Assembly (NCBI GenBank): GCA_002311025.1 | Contig: DBYY01000002.1 | Coordinates: 1 to 64,000 of the forward strand | Origin: Candidatus Proelusimicrobium tauri | GTDB lineage: Bacteria > Elusimicrobiota > Elusimicrobia > Elusimicrobiales > Elusimicrobiaceae | Length of the DNA: 64,000 nucleotides | Direction of reading: 5' to 3' | Part shown: positions 52,983-60,691 of the stretch, in pieces | Position numbering within the stretch: position 1 is the first letter of the stretch | Layout: every line of letters begins with the position of its first letter | The notes under the pieces: model-generated | The model's input: only the letters and a program-made list of their open reading frames with translations | Databases searched by the model: none | Told to the model about the DNA's origin: nothing | Translations under genes and position numbers: made by a program

Positions 52983-53501
52983 CTAGGCGGAGGTTATATC
53001 TTCTATCTTGCCAAAGCGTTTATTTATATCTTTTGAAGTATCACATAAAACATCAAACTCTACTTCAACAAGAGTTTCGCTGTCGCGTTTATAACTTTGG
53101 CTTGTTTTGCCGCTGGGGCGGCATTTCCAAAAAGTATATTTGCGGCTTGCGCCGTTAGGGCCTTTTACATTGATGTAAAGGGTTTTATAGGTTTCGGCAG
53201 ATTTATCGCCGAATTCAAAAGTCGTAGAAGAAGTACTGTAACCAAAAGCAAGAGCAATGTTTGCTAAAGTTGCTTCCGCAAGGGAAAATTTAATTTTTAA
53301 ACTTTCCGCCGTAGTAATTTTATCAATAATACCAAGACATTGATCAACTTTAACTTCGTAAGCAGTTTCCTGGTGTTCAATGGAAATACCTCCTTTAATA
53401 AAACCTAAATCGGTTGCGTTTGCTTCCGTTGTGCCGTAAGCGCCGGCTTTTAAAGTGCTTTGGGCATTTATGCCTACAATGATATTTGTTGGTGTGGACA
53501 T
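52983..53501 (-). CDS. Major tail tube protein, phage cluster
   Basis: A 172-aa beta-rich protein (STPTNIIVGINAQSTLKAGAYGTTEA ... KTLYINVKGPNGASRKYTFWKC ... LVEVEFDVLCD) with the size and strand pattern of siphophage tail tube proteins, and between tail terminator and chaperone genes as expected. It would form the tail tube. A strong GC hairpin without T run follows it, consistent with the need for high expression. Confidence 0.75.
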   Translation of the reverse strand: MSTPTNIIVGINAQSTLKAGAYGTTEANATDLGFIKGGISIEHQETAYEVKVDQCLGIIDKITTAESLKIKFSLAEATLANIALAFGYSTSSTTFEFGDKSAETYKTLYINVKGPNGASRKYTFWKCRPSGKTSQSYKRDSETLVEVEFDVLCDTSKDINKRFGKIEDITSA

Positions 53502-53512
53502 TTATGTTTCTC

Positions 53513-53908
53513 CTATATTTCTTTAAATTTAAAAATAAAATTTATAGCGCGCACATGGCGGCCTAGTTCATCTAAAAAATCATTTCCCCCTATCTTTTTT
53601 GAGTAATAAATCTTATAGGTTTGGGAAGGTATCTCATTATCGGTTAAATCAAGCAACTGAGTTAGAAGATAACTGATTTGCGTAATCTGTAAATAATTAT
53701 CCGCCGTAATTGTTAAAGTTATTTGTTCGGTGCTTAAAACTTCATCGGTGGTGCCGCCGGGATTAGTGGAGCGGTAAACAATATAGGGAGTATGCGAAGA
53801 TATTCTTGCAAAATTGGGATAAATTTTACTGTCTGTTTGCGTGCTTGATAAAACAAGATTTAAGGCTTCGTCCGAAGTTAAATAATTGTAAATATCTTTT
53901 AAAATCAT
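53513..53908 (-). CDS. Tail terminator / completion protein (DUF3168-like)
   Basis: A 131-aa protein whose pattern (MILKDIYNYLTSDEALNLVL, IYPNFARISSHTPYIVYR, LTITADNYLQITQISYLL) fits the DUF3168 tail-completion family that caps the tail tube at the head. The start overlaps the previous stop by four bases. Confidence 0.75.
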   Translation of the reverse strand: MILKDIYNYLTSDEALNLVLSSTQTDSKIYPNFARISSHTPYIVYRSTNPGGTTDEVLSTEQITLTITADNYLQITQISYLLTQLLDLTDNEIPSQTYKIYYSKKIGGNDFLDELGRHVRAINFIFKFKEI

Positions 53909-54327
53909 AAAGTTTTTCCTATTTCTTTTATTTCTTCTTTTAAGATAAGTGCGTATTTATTTAACGTCGGTAGCATAAAAGGGCGTGCAGCGGTTTTTTG
54001 CGTGCCGTATTCCAAATAAAGCGCATAAGGCGCACTATTGGAGCAAAAGACTTTTATAGAGATATTTAGCCCGTTTTGTTCTAATACGTAATCTACGGAG
54101 TTTTGTAAATTACCGCTTTCCTTACGGGGTGCCTGTAAAGGTTGGCTACGCACAATTTTTGCGCCGTTTTTACTGACGGGAATATCTAAAATATCTTTTA
54201 TTTCTTGCTTGATTTGCTCTGCTAAAATTTGAGCAATTTGCTTTTGTCTTTCTTCAAGCAAAGTTAAGTCTGTGCTTAAAGATTGCTCAAGATTTTTAAA
54301 AGAAGAATTAAGAGAAAAATTAAACAT
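53905..54327 (-). CDS. HK97 gp10-like head-tail / tail-completion protein
   Basis: A 140-aa protein with an N-terminal helix, then the HK97 gp10-type strand region (RKESGNLQNSVDYV ... YALYLEYGTQKTAARPFMLPTL). The E-Y-G-T-x-x-x-x-A-R-P-F motif is diagnostic of this family. I chose the ATG at 54327, which shares a base with the preceding TAA (TAATG) and follows a GAGAGG site; the longer frame begins inside the upstream gene. Confidence 0.82.
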   Translation of the reverse strand: MFNFSLNSSFKNLEQSLSTDLTLLEERQKQIAQILAEQIKQEIKDILDIPVSKNGAKIVRSQPLQAPRKESGNLQNSVDYVLEQNGLNISIKVFCSNSAPYALYLEYGTQKTAARPFMLPTLNKYALILKEEIKEIGKTL

Positions 54328-54653
54328 TAAATAATCCTCTCTAAATATAAGCAAAGGTATCGGCCTTCTCCGCCTAAAGATAAAGAGCCGACAACAGTAT
54401 AATTTATGCTGTCAATAATAACTCTGAAATCGTTTTGCGGCAAAGGTCTTTGGGTTAGATAAAGCGCGTGGGTTGCCTTTTGATAAGCAGGGCTGCCGTA
54501 GCGACGTTCTGTGACGGCACGCGTTCTTAAACGGCAAGGCACATTTTGGGCAAAATCAGTATAGGTTATGGCTTGTTCTCCGCTGTTTTGGGCGGTTTGA
54601 TAACTTATACTTTGAATACGGCAGGTTTTATTTAAAAGGGTTTTAAAACTCAT
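54327..54653 (-). CDS. Head closure / head-tail joining protein
   Basis: A 108-aa protein resembling the phage head-tail adaptor family (Phage_H_T_join): a beta-barrel with CRIQSISYQTAQNSGEQAITYTD, then VPCRLRTRAVTERRYGSPAYQKATHALYL. It follows the connector gene with a four-base overlap. Confidence 0.78.
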   Translation of the reverse strand: MSFKTLLNKTCRIQSISYQTAQNSGEQAITYTDFAQNVPCRLRTRAVTERRYGSPAYQKATHALYLTQRPLPQNDFRVIIDSINYTVVGSLSLGGEGRYLCLYLERII

Positions 54654-55213
54654 ATATCGCTCCTTCTATAACCTTCTAAAAGAAAGCCGACCTGTTTGGG
54701 AACAGAATGTTCTTCATAAAAACTGACGCTGTAATCGCCGAGTGTTTCGCCTTTGATATTGCAGTTTTCCTGAAGATTCAAAATATCTTTTACCCAATGC
54801 CAGATAGCAAGTTGTATATTTTTAGGTACACTTGCCGTATTTGCGGCAATTCCGGCGGTATAGGTAATTAAAACAACGCCTTTCCAATTTGTCGGTTTTT
54901 TGATAATTCCGTTATGGTTATCAAGTTTTAAAATTGCAGTATCTATGGTTTGCCCGTCCTCAATAAGTGTTGTTATGCTGCTAACGGGGTATTGGTTAAG
55001 TTGTAAATATTTTGTTTTAGAACCTTGTTTATCGTGTGGTTCTTCGGTAATGGTTCGTACGACGATATTGCGCCCTAAATATTTTTCAGCGGCTTCGGTG
55101 CAAGATTCTATAAGCAGTTCATAAAGAGAATCTTTTGAAGTATCTTGCGCGTTTACGCCGAGAAAAGATTTTAAATTTTCCAAAGTGGTTGCTGCTGTTG
55201 TAGGTAAAGACAT
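54650..55213 (-). CDS. gp6-like head-tail connector
   Basis: A 187-aa protein with the N-terminal LENLKSFLGVNAQDTSKDSLYELLIESCTEAAEKYLGR typical of HK97 gp6-like connectors. These form the ring between portal and tail. Strands (TKYLQLNQYPVSSITTLIEDG) and a C-terminal helix follow. It comes directly after the capsid gene. No portal gene is present in the window. Confidence 0.85.
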   Translation of the reverse strand: MSLPTTAATTLENLKSFLGVNAQDTSKDSLYELLIESCTEAAEKYLGRNIVVRTITEEPHDKQGSKTKYLQLNQYPVSSITTLIEDGQTIDTAILKLDNHNGIIKKPTNWKGVVLITYTAGIAANTASVPKNIQLAIWHWVKDILNLQENCNIKGETLGDYSVSFYEEHSVPKQVGFLLEGYRRSDI

Positions 55214-55238
55214 AAAAAGTTTCCTCCTGTATTTTTTT

Positions 55239-55266
55239 AGGGCGGCGTTTTCAAAAACACCGCCCT
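55239..55266 (-). repeat. GC-rich hairpin after the major capsid gene
   Basis: An AGGGCGG (55239-55245) / CCGCCCT (55260-55266) stem with further inner pairing. There is no T run leftwards. It is analogous to the hairpin after the tail tube gene. Confidence 0.7.
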
Positions 55267-55276
55267 AGAAATAAGG

Positions 55277-56506
55277 TTATTTGAAGATTAAATAACTAAA
55301 AGCACTGCCGTAGGTAACATCAATAGAAAGGGCTTGAGTAAAGCGCAACCAAGTTTGGTCCGTCATAAAAGCGCTTTCTAAAACGCTATCGGTAGAGTTC
55401 CAAGAAGCAGCATCTTGGGAAACTTTAACTGTCATACTTTCTCTTGGGGAAATAAGTAAGTTTTTGTTAAATCTGCCGAAGAAGGCAATAGTTTTATCTC
55501 CGCCACTTAAAGTGCTGGAAGAGGTAACTTCATTGGGGATTTGGGAACTGACAACATAAGGAGTGTTCCAAATTGTTGCCGGTGTACCTAGTGAAGGCGG
55601 TGCCCAAATATAATTGCCGTGAGAATCTTTTAACTTCATTAATTTGCTGAGTCCGGATCTGGAAACGACTAAAACGCCTTCTCTTGCGTTTTGATCATTT
55701 AAACTGAAGAGCAAGTTTGCAATATCGTCAAAAGTGACACTTGAAGAAGCCATAGAAACGGCGTTTATACCGCTTGTGTTTAAAATCCCGTTGAAAGGAT
55801 CGCTGGAAGCGGTTTTACCGATAAGGGCAACTCTTTCAATTTCAAGCGCCATGGCTTCGGCTACAAGTTCAGATAAAAATTGAGTTAAATTAACTGCACT
55901 ATCTCTTATTAATTCGTCGGTACATTTGATAACAGTTGCTAAAACTTTTGCGGTTTGTTCAATTTGGCCGAAGGTAGGGTTTGTGATGCCTTTTACGCTG
56001 TTTTCGCTAACCCAGCCGACTTGTAAATTTGTGAGTTGTTTGGGGATTTGGCGTTTCCAAGTGGACATAGGCATAATATTGGCAATTTTCATAATTGCGC
56101 TAGACTCGTTCATTAACTTGAAAACTTGGTTTGAAAATTCACTCGGTACTAAATAACCGCCGCCGGTGGTAGCGGTGTCGCCTTCAGCAAGAACGGCCTT
56201 AAAATCGTTTAAAATAGAGTGCTTGTTTTTTGCGGCAAGTAAAAAGTTTTTCATATTGCCGAATTTGCGGCCGTATTCGCTTGTCCAAGGTCTTTCGGGC
56301 ATATTGCGTCCGCTTTTAGCGAAAACGGAAAATCTTTCTAAAACATCTTCTTCCGTGGTGGGCAAAACTGCTTTACTTTTTTGCGGGTGCAGATTGTTGA
56401 TGATATCACTTATCATTCTTTCTGCTTTATCTTTGGTTAAACAATCGTTAATTTTTGAATCAAGGGTTTGCCTCAATTCTTTTATGGAACTCATTATTTC
56501 GTCCAT
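55277..56506 (-). CDS. HK97-fold major capsid protein
   Basis: A 409-aa phage_capsid-family protein. The N-terminal ~105 residues are helical and charged (scaffold or delta-domain-like). The HK97 core follows: EGDTATTGGGYLVPSEFSNQVFKLM, a P-domain with RQIPKQLTNLQVGWVSENS, and an A-domain with ILISPRESMTVKVSQD. In HK97-like phages the delta domain is removed by a protease encoded just upstream, but no protease, portal or terminase gene precedes this one. It is the first gene after the promoter. AGGAGA precedes the ATG at 56506 (an in-frame Met four codons later is possible). Confidence 0.93.
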   Translation of the reverse strand: MDEIMSSIKELRQTLDSKINDCLTKDKAERMISDIINNLHPQKSKAVLPTTEEDVLERFSVFAKSGRNMPERPWTSEYGRKFGNMKNFLLAAKNKHSILNDFKAVLAEGDTATTGGGYLVPSEFSNQVFKLMNESSAIMKIANIMPMSTWKRQIPKQLTNLQVGWVSENSVKGITNPTFGQIEQTAKVLATVIKCTDELIRDSAVNLTQFLSELVAEAMALEIERVALIGKTASSDPFNGILNTSGINAVSMASSSVTFDDIANLLFSLNDQNAREGVLVVSRSGLSKLMKLKDSHGNYIWAPPSLGTPATIWNTPYVVSSQIPNEVTSSSTLSGGDKTIAFFGRFNKNLLISPRESMTVKVSQDAASWNSTDSVLESAFMTDQTWLRFTQALSIDVTYGSAFSYLIFK

Positions 56507-56548
56507 CAGAAGTTCTCCTGAGTGGGTTCTTGAGTCTTTTTTTTATAT

Positions 56549-56586
56549 AAAAAAGAGCCTTCAAACCCTGTTAGGTTTGACGACTC
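56549..56586 (-). terminator. Intrinsic terminator in the leader of the capsid operon
   Basis: A GAGTCGTCAAACC / GGTTTGAAGGCTC stem (12 of 13 paired, one G-U), leftward T6, beginning about ten bases after the predicted transcription start and before the capsid gene. Confidence 0.75.
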
Positions 56587-56596
56587 TCCTCTTTTC

Positions 56597-56612
56597 TGAT
56601 ACAAATGTATCA
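56597..56612. promoter_or_regulatory. Palindromic operator over the capsid promoter
   Basis: TGATACAAATGTATCA is a perfect inverted repeat (TGATACA-AA-TGTATCA) covering the -10 box of the leftward promoter. It is suited to a dimeric repressor. Confidence 0.75.
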
Positions 56613-56632
56613 AATTTATTTTTTATTGTCAA
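56604..56632 (-). promoter_or_regulatory. Promoter of the phage-derived structural operon
   Basis: Leftward TTGACA (56627-56632), 17-base spacer, TACATT (56604-56609). Confidence 0.85.
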
Positions 56633-56685
56633 GAAAAATTTTTTTATTCTTAGAAAGAACTTGCTTTTTACTGCCGTAATAATGT

Positions 56686-56717
56686 TATAATGAAATTATA
56701 CGAAGATATTAAGGAGG
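56686..56717 (+). promoter_or_regulatory. -10 box and ribosome site of the peptide transporter
   Basis: TATAAT (56686-56691) with a weak, widely spaced TTGCTT -35, then AAGGAGG (56711-56717) five bases before the ATG at 56723. This rules out the earlier in-frame ATG at 56690, which overlaps the -10. Confidence 0.6.
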
Positions 56718-56722
56718 ATTTA

Positions 56723-58036
56723 ATGCAAGAAGTTATTGAAAAACAAAAACAACCTGCAGGGCTTTATCTTTTGTTTGCAACAGAGATGTGGGAACGCTTT
56801 AGTTTTTACTCTTTAAAGGCCTTGTTTATTTTGTATTTAACCAAAGAACTTTTACTTTCTAAAGAACAGGCAAGCGGTTACTTTGGGACATTGATGAGTT
56901 TGATTTTCTTATCTCCCCTTTTTGGTGGATATATTGCCGATAAATGGATAGGCAAAAGGGCCTCAATTATTATCGGCTCTTTATGTATTATTGCAGGGCA
57001 GTTTTGTATGGGGCAGGGCTCTTTAAATGCTGTATTTGTGGCAATGGGTTTAATTGTCATAGGAAACGGCTTTTTTAAACCTAATATTTCAAGTATTGTC
57101 GGCGATTTGTATGAGAAAAACGATCCAAGACGCGATAGCGGTTTTACCATTTTTTATATGGGTATTAATTTGGGTTCTTTCCTTGCCGGTTTGATTGCAG
57201 GAACACTTGCCGCTAAATACGGTTGGGCTTATGGTTTTGGTTCGGCGGCAGTCGGTATGATTTTTGGTCTTTTACTCTTTGTTTGGGGTAAAGATAAGTA
57301 TTTACAAGGCAAAGGCAAGGCACCGAAATACTATGCTAAACCAACCGAAATAAAAAAAGAAGTTTCAAATGCCCCCCTTACCAAAGAAGAAAAACAAAGA
57401 ATTGCCGTTATATTTATTATGGCTTTCTTTTCGGTTTTCTTCTGGGCAATTTTTGAACAAAAAGGTGCTGCTTTGAACCTTATTGCTGATGAACATGTTG
57501 ACAGAGTAATAAACTTCTTCGGTAAACCTTTTGAAATACCGACAGCGTGGTTCCAATCGGTAAATCCTTTGTTTATTATGTTATTTGCTCCTGTTTTCTC
57601 TAAATTATGGGTGTTTTTGGGCAAGAAAGGCAAAGATTTAAGCATTCCAGCAAAATTTATGGTAGCGTTTTGGCTTATTGCCCTTGGTTATGTCATTTTG
57701 CTTACGGCAACAAGTGTGTGCGGCGATAATAAAATGGGGATTTTTTGGATTATCGGTGCTTACTTTATGTTTACTATGGGTGAGTTATGTTTATCCCCTG
57801 TCGGGCTTTCAATGGTAACAAAACTATCCCCCGTAAAGTTTATTTCCTTATTTATGGGTATATGGTTTTTGGCAAACTCCGCAGCGGGTTGGCTTGCCGG
57901 TAAATACTCAGGCAAACTTGGCTCGATGAGTTTACAGGATTTCTTTACTTGGCCGGTGGTTACGGCGGTGGGTGCTTCGCTTTTATTACTTGTGTTAATC
58001 AAACCTATTAAGAAATGGATGCACGGCGTAAAGTAA
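56723..58036 (+). CDS. POT/PTR family proton-coupled di/tripeptide transporter
   Basis: A 437-aa inner-membrane protein of the major facilitator superfamily with about 12-14 membrane segments. POT hallmarks are visible: ATEMWERFSFYSLKALF at the start (E-x-x-E/W-R-F-x-x-Y region of helix 1), FGGYIADKWIGKR and the PTR2 signature FYMGINLGSFLAGLIAGTLA in helix 5. It imports di- and tripeptides with protons. Pairing with peptidase T further right (63601) fits peptide use. It is transcribed away from the phage-like cluster. Confidence 0.92.
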   Translation: MQEVIEKQKQPAGLYLLFATEMWERFSFYSLKALFILYLTKELLLSKEQASGYFGTLMSLIFLSPLFGGYIADKWIGKRASIIIGSLCIIAGQFCMGQGSLNAVFVAMGLIVIGNGFFKPNISSIVGDLYEKNDPRRDSGFTIFYMGINLGSFLAGLIAGTLAAKYGWAYGFGSAAVGMIFGLLLFVWGKDKYLQGKGKAPKYYAKPTEIKKEVSNAPLTKEEKQRIAVIFIMAFFSVFFWAIFEQKGAALNLIADEHVDRVINFFGKPFEIPTAWFQSVNPLFIMLFAPVFSKLWVFLGKKGKDLSIPAKFMVAFWLIALGYVILLTATSVCGDNKMGIFWIIGAYFMFTMGELCLSPVGLSMVTKLSPVKFISLFMGIWFLANSAAGWLAGKYSGKLGSMSLQDFFTWPVVTAVGASLLLLVLIKPIKKWMHGVK

Positions 58037-58057
58037 AACAGTTTTAAATGTAAAACA

Positions 58058-58090
58058 AAAAACAACCCCTTACTAAAAGGGGTTGTTTTT
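58058..58090. terminator. Bidirectional terminator after the peptide transporter
   Basis: An AAAAACAACCCCTT / AAGGGGTTGTTTTT stem with T on both readings. It serves the transporter and the converging exported-protein gene. Confidence 0.92.
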
Positions 58091-58102
58091 TATCAAAATA
58101 TT

Positions 58103-58756
58103 CTATGCCGATATAACTTTATTAGAAGGACATTTAATTTCTGTTAAGGTTTTATAATGGCTTACGCCGTCGCCTAAATCATATTTTATAAAAACTTTTC
58201 CGATTTTATTTGGAAAGATAGCAACTTCCGTTTTGAAAGAAACATTAGGCATTTTAATATGTTTTTCTATGGTAATATTTATATTGTCGCCGGAAATTGT
58301 TTTGCCTGTTGCCAAATCAATTGCAGGACTTTTTACGATAAATTTTATATATTGTCTTGTGTCAAAACCATGAACTCTTGCAACATCTACATTATAAGTA
58401 TTGTCAACAGAAGAAGAAATTCTTCTAGATGACCATTCTTTTGAAGTATTCACAATCTCGCAACCTTGTATATCAACCTTAGTTAATGCTAAAGTATAGG
58501 TTTGTTTTGTTTTGTTAAGGATAATTTTTTGTCCTAAATGTATGACGGCATTTCTTTCATTAGAAGAAACTGTTTTGTTTTCAGTAGATAATTGCTCTTG
58601 TTTTTCTTTTTCTGTTTGAAGGGCGATTTCTAACTCGGTCACTAACTTGGGAGAGAAAGATTTGATTTCTTTTTTTACCTCTTCTTTAGCAAAGGTATTT
58701 AAACCTAAAGTCGCTACAAGTATAAAACTTAAGATAAAGAGTTTTGTTCCTTCCAT
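58103..58756 (-). CDS. Exported hypothetical protein
   Basis: A 217-aa protein with a signal peptide (about residues 5-23, LFILSFILVATLGLNTFA). A short charged helical part (about 25-65, Lys/Glu/Gln-rich) and a beta-rich C-terminal domain (LGQKIILNKTKQTYTLALTKVDI ... YIKFIVKSPAI ... EVAIFPNKIGKVFIKYDLGDG) follow. One or two cysteines may form a disulfide (QGCEI and EIKCPSN). The family is not recognised. It is transcribed alone. Confidence 0.75.
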   Translation of the reverse strand: MEGTKLFILSFILVATLGLNTFAKEEVKKEIKSFSPKLVTELEIALQTEKEKQEQLSTENKTVSSNERNAVIHLGQKIILNKTKQTYTLALTKVDIQGCEIVNTSKEWSSRRISSSVDNTYNVDVARVHGFDTRQYIKFIVKSPAIDLATGKTISGDNINITIEKHIKMPNVSFKTEVAIFPNKIGKVFIKYDLGDGVSHYKTLTEIKCPSNKVISA

Positions 58757-58886
58757 AATTTATCCTTTTATTATAATTAAATTCTAATACTATAAAAGTG
58801 TTTTTACAAGTGATAAAAGACCTAAATAAGAATAGGTCTAAAGACCTAGTTGTTTTTTTGTTCTTTTTAGAATGCTTCCCCCCAAT

Positions 58887-58915
58887 AAAAAACCCCTCTT
58901 TTACGAGGGGTTTTT
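58887..58915 (-). terminator. Intrinsic terminator of the hydrogenase operon
   Basis: An AAAAACCCCTC / GAGGGGTTTTT stem, leftward T run, 21 bases after the HydA stop. Confidence 0.92.
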
Positions 58916-58936
58916 ACTGCTCAAATTACAAGAGAA

Positions 58937-60685
58937 TTATTTTTGGTATTTATTTCTCTTTGTATAATGAGTGTGGAGCAAGTGGTGTGCTTTTTCGCTT
59001 AAAGGTGCGCCAAGATAATCTGCGTATAATTTCTTAATAGCAGGGTTATTGTGGCTGCATCTAATTTCAGCGTGTTCATCTTCTTTATAAAGACCTTTTG
59101 CTCTTAAAGTTCTAAGTTCGTCGGTAACGCCATAAGGTTGACCGCCACCGGCCACACAACCGCCTTGGCAGGCCATAACTTCCACAAAGTGATAAGGAAG
59201 TTCTTTACCTTCTGCTTTTGCCTTTTTAATTTTCTTCATTAAGGCATCAACATTACCAAGTCCGTGTGCAACGGCAACTCTGACTTCTGTTCCGTTTACA
59301 TCAACTTTGGCTTCTTTAATACCTTTAAGACCGCGGACTTTCTTGAAATTAACATCTTTAAGTTCAGCACCTGTAACAAGGTTATAGGCTGTTCTTAAAG
59401 CGGCTTCCATAACACCGCCGGTTGCACCGAAGATTGTTGCAGCACCGGTATAGGCGGAAAGGATATCGTCGCCTTTTCTGTCTTCAAGATTATTAAAGTC
59501 AATACCTGCTTGCTTAATCATTCTTGCAATTTCGCGGGTTGTTAAAACAAGGTCAACATCCGGATAACCGCTGGCGGACATATCTTTATCTCTGCCGATT
59601 TCATATTTCTTTGCGGTGCAAGGCATAACAGAAACTACAAAAATATCTTTGGGGTCAATGTTATGTTTTTGGGCATAATAGGTTTTTGCTAAAACGCCAA
59701 CCATTTCATGCGGAGATTTGGCTGAAGAAATATGATCAAGCATATCGCCGTGATTCTTTTCAACAAAATCAACCCAAGCAGGGCAGCAACTTGTAATCAA
59801 AGGCAAAACACCACCATTTGTTAAGCGGTGTTTAAATTCGCTTGCTTCTTCAAGAATTGTTAAGTCTGCACCGGTGTTGGTATCAAAAACAGCATTAAAA
59901 CCAAGGGCGTATAAAGCACTGGTTAATTTGCCGGTTAAGTTTTTACCAACGGGGTAGCCAAAGGCTTCACCGATTGCAACTCTTACTGCAGGAGCAAATT
60001 GCACGACGCAATATTTCTTTTCGTCAGAAAGAGCGTTCCATGCTTCTCTTGTTTCGTCGTGTTCAACGATAGCACCCACAGGGCAGTGTGCTGAGCATTG
60101 ACCGCAGTTTACACAAGGTGAATCTTTTAAATCAATATCGCCTGCTGCAGATAAATAGGTTTTAATACCTCTCTTTAAGAAAGATAAAGCCCAAACATCT
60201 TGCACTTTTTGGCAAACTTGCACGCATCTGCCACATTGGATACATTTGGATGTATCAATGCAGATACCTTTTGCGCTGTTATCTCTTTTGTGTTTGCGGC
60301 TGTTTAAGACATTAGGGAAATGATTTTCTCTAATACCAAATTCGGCTGCAAGTCTTTGGAGTTCGCAATTTTGGTTTCTTGCGCAGGTTAAGCAATCTTT
60401 AGGGTGATTGGACATAATAAGTTCAAGCACGCTTCTGCGGACTGCAACGATTTCAGGATCATGGGTAATAACTTCCATACCTTCGGTAATTTCGGTTGTG
60501 CAGGCACGAAGAATTTTGTTTGAACCTTTAACTTTGACGATACAAAGACCGCAACCGCCGGTTGCTTCAAGGTCTTCGTGTTTGCAAAGCGTAGGGATTT
60601 TGACATTTGCTACGCGTGCTGCGTCTAAAATGGAAGTTCCTTCTTTAACTTCAATATCTTTTCCGTTTATTTTTGCTTTAATCAT
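58937..60685 (-). CDS. hydA: [FeFe] hydrogenase catalytic subunit (HydA/HndD type)
   Basis: A 582-aa cytoplasmic enzyme that makes or uses H2. Domains in order: plant-type [2Fe-2S] (C34...CGLC near 45-48, C61), a His-cluster ([4Fe-4S] with CLTCARNQNC near 99-108), two [4Fe-4S] ferredoxin sites (CIQCGRCVQVCQ and CVNCGQCSAHCPVGAI), then the H-cluster domain with L1 TSCCPAWVDF, L2 MPCTAKKYE and L3 MACQGGCVAGGGQP. L3 has Gln where many enzymes have Pro. A short C-terminal extension (small-subunit-like) follows. It forms with HydB and HydC the trimeric, probably electron-bifurcating enzyme using ferredoxin and NAD(P)H. It starts seven bases after hydB. Confidence 0.95.
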   Translation of the reverse strand: MIKAKINGKDIEVKEGTSILDAARVANVKIPTLCKHEDLEATGGCGLCIVKVKGSNKILRACTTEITEGMEVITHDPEIVAVRRSVLELIMSNHPKDCLTCARNQNCELQRLAAEFGIRENHFPNVLNSRKHKRDNSAKGICIDTSKCIQCGRCVQVCQKVQDVWALSFLKRGIKTYLSAAGDIDLKDSPCVNCGQCSAHCPVGAIVEHDETREAWNALSDEKKYCVVQFAPAVRVAIGEAFGYPVGKNLTGKLTSALYALGFNAVFDTNTGADLTILEEASEFKHRLTNGGVLPLITSCCPAWVDFVEKNHGDMLDHISSAKSPHEMVGVLAKTYYAQKHNIDPKDIFVVSVMPCTAKKYEIGRDKDMSASGYPDVDLVLTTREIARMIKQAGIDFNNLEDRKGDDILSAYTGAATIFGATGGVMEAALRTAYNLVTGAELKDVNFKKVRGLKGIKEAKVDVNGTEVRVAVAHGLGNVDALMKKIKKAKAEGKELPYHFVEVMACQGGCVAGGGQPYGVTDELRTLRAKGLYKEDEHAEIRCSHNNPAIKKLYADYLGAPLSEKAHHLLHTHYTKRNKYQK

Positions 60686-60691
60686 AAAATT

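Noticed and set aside
48146..56506. Complete prophage
   Set aside because: No integrase, repressor, replication, terminase, portal, protease or endolysin gene is found, and no att repeats flank the cluster.
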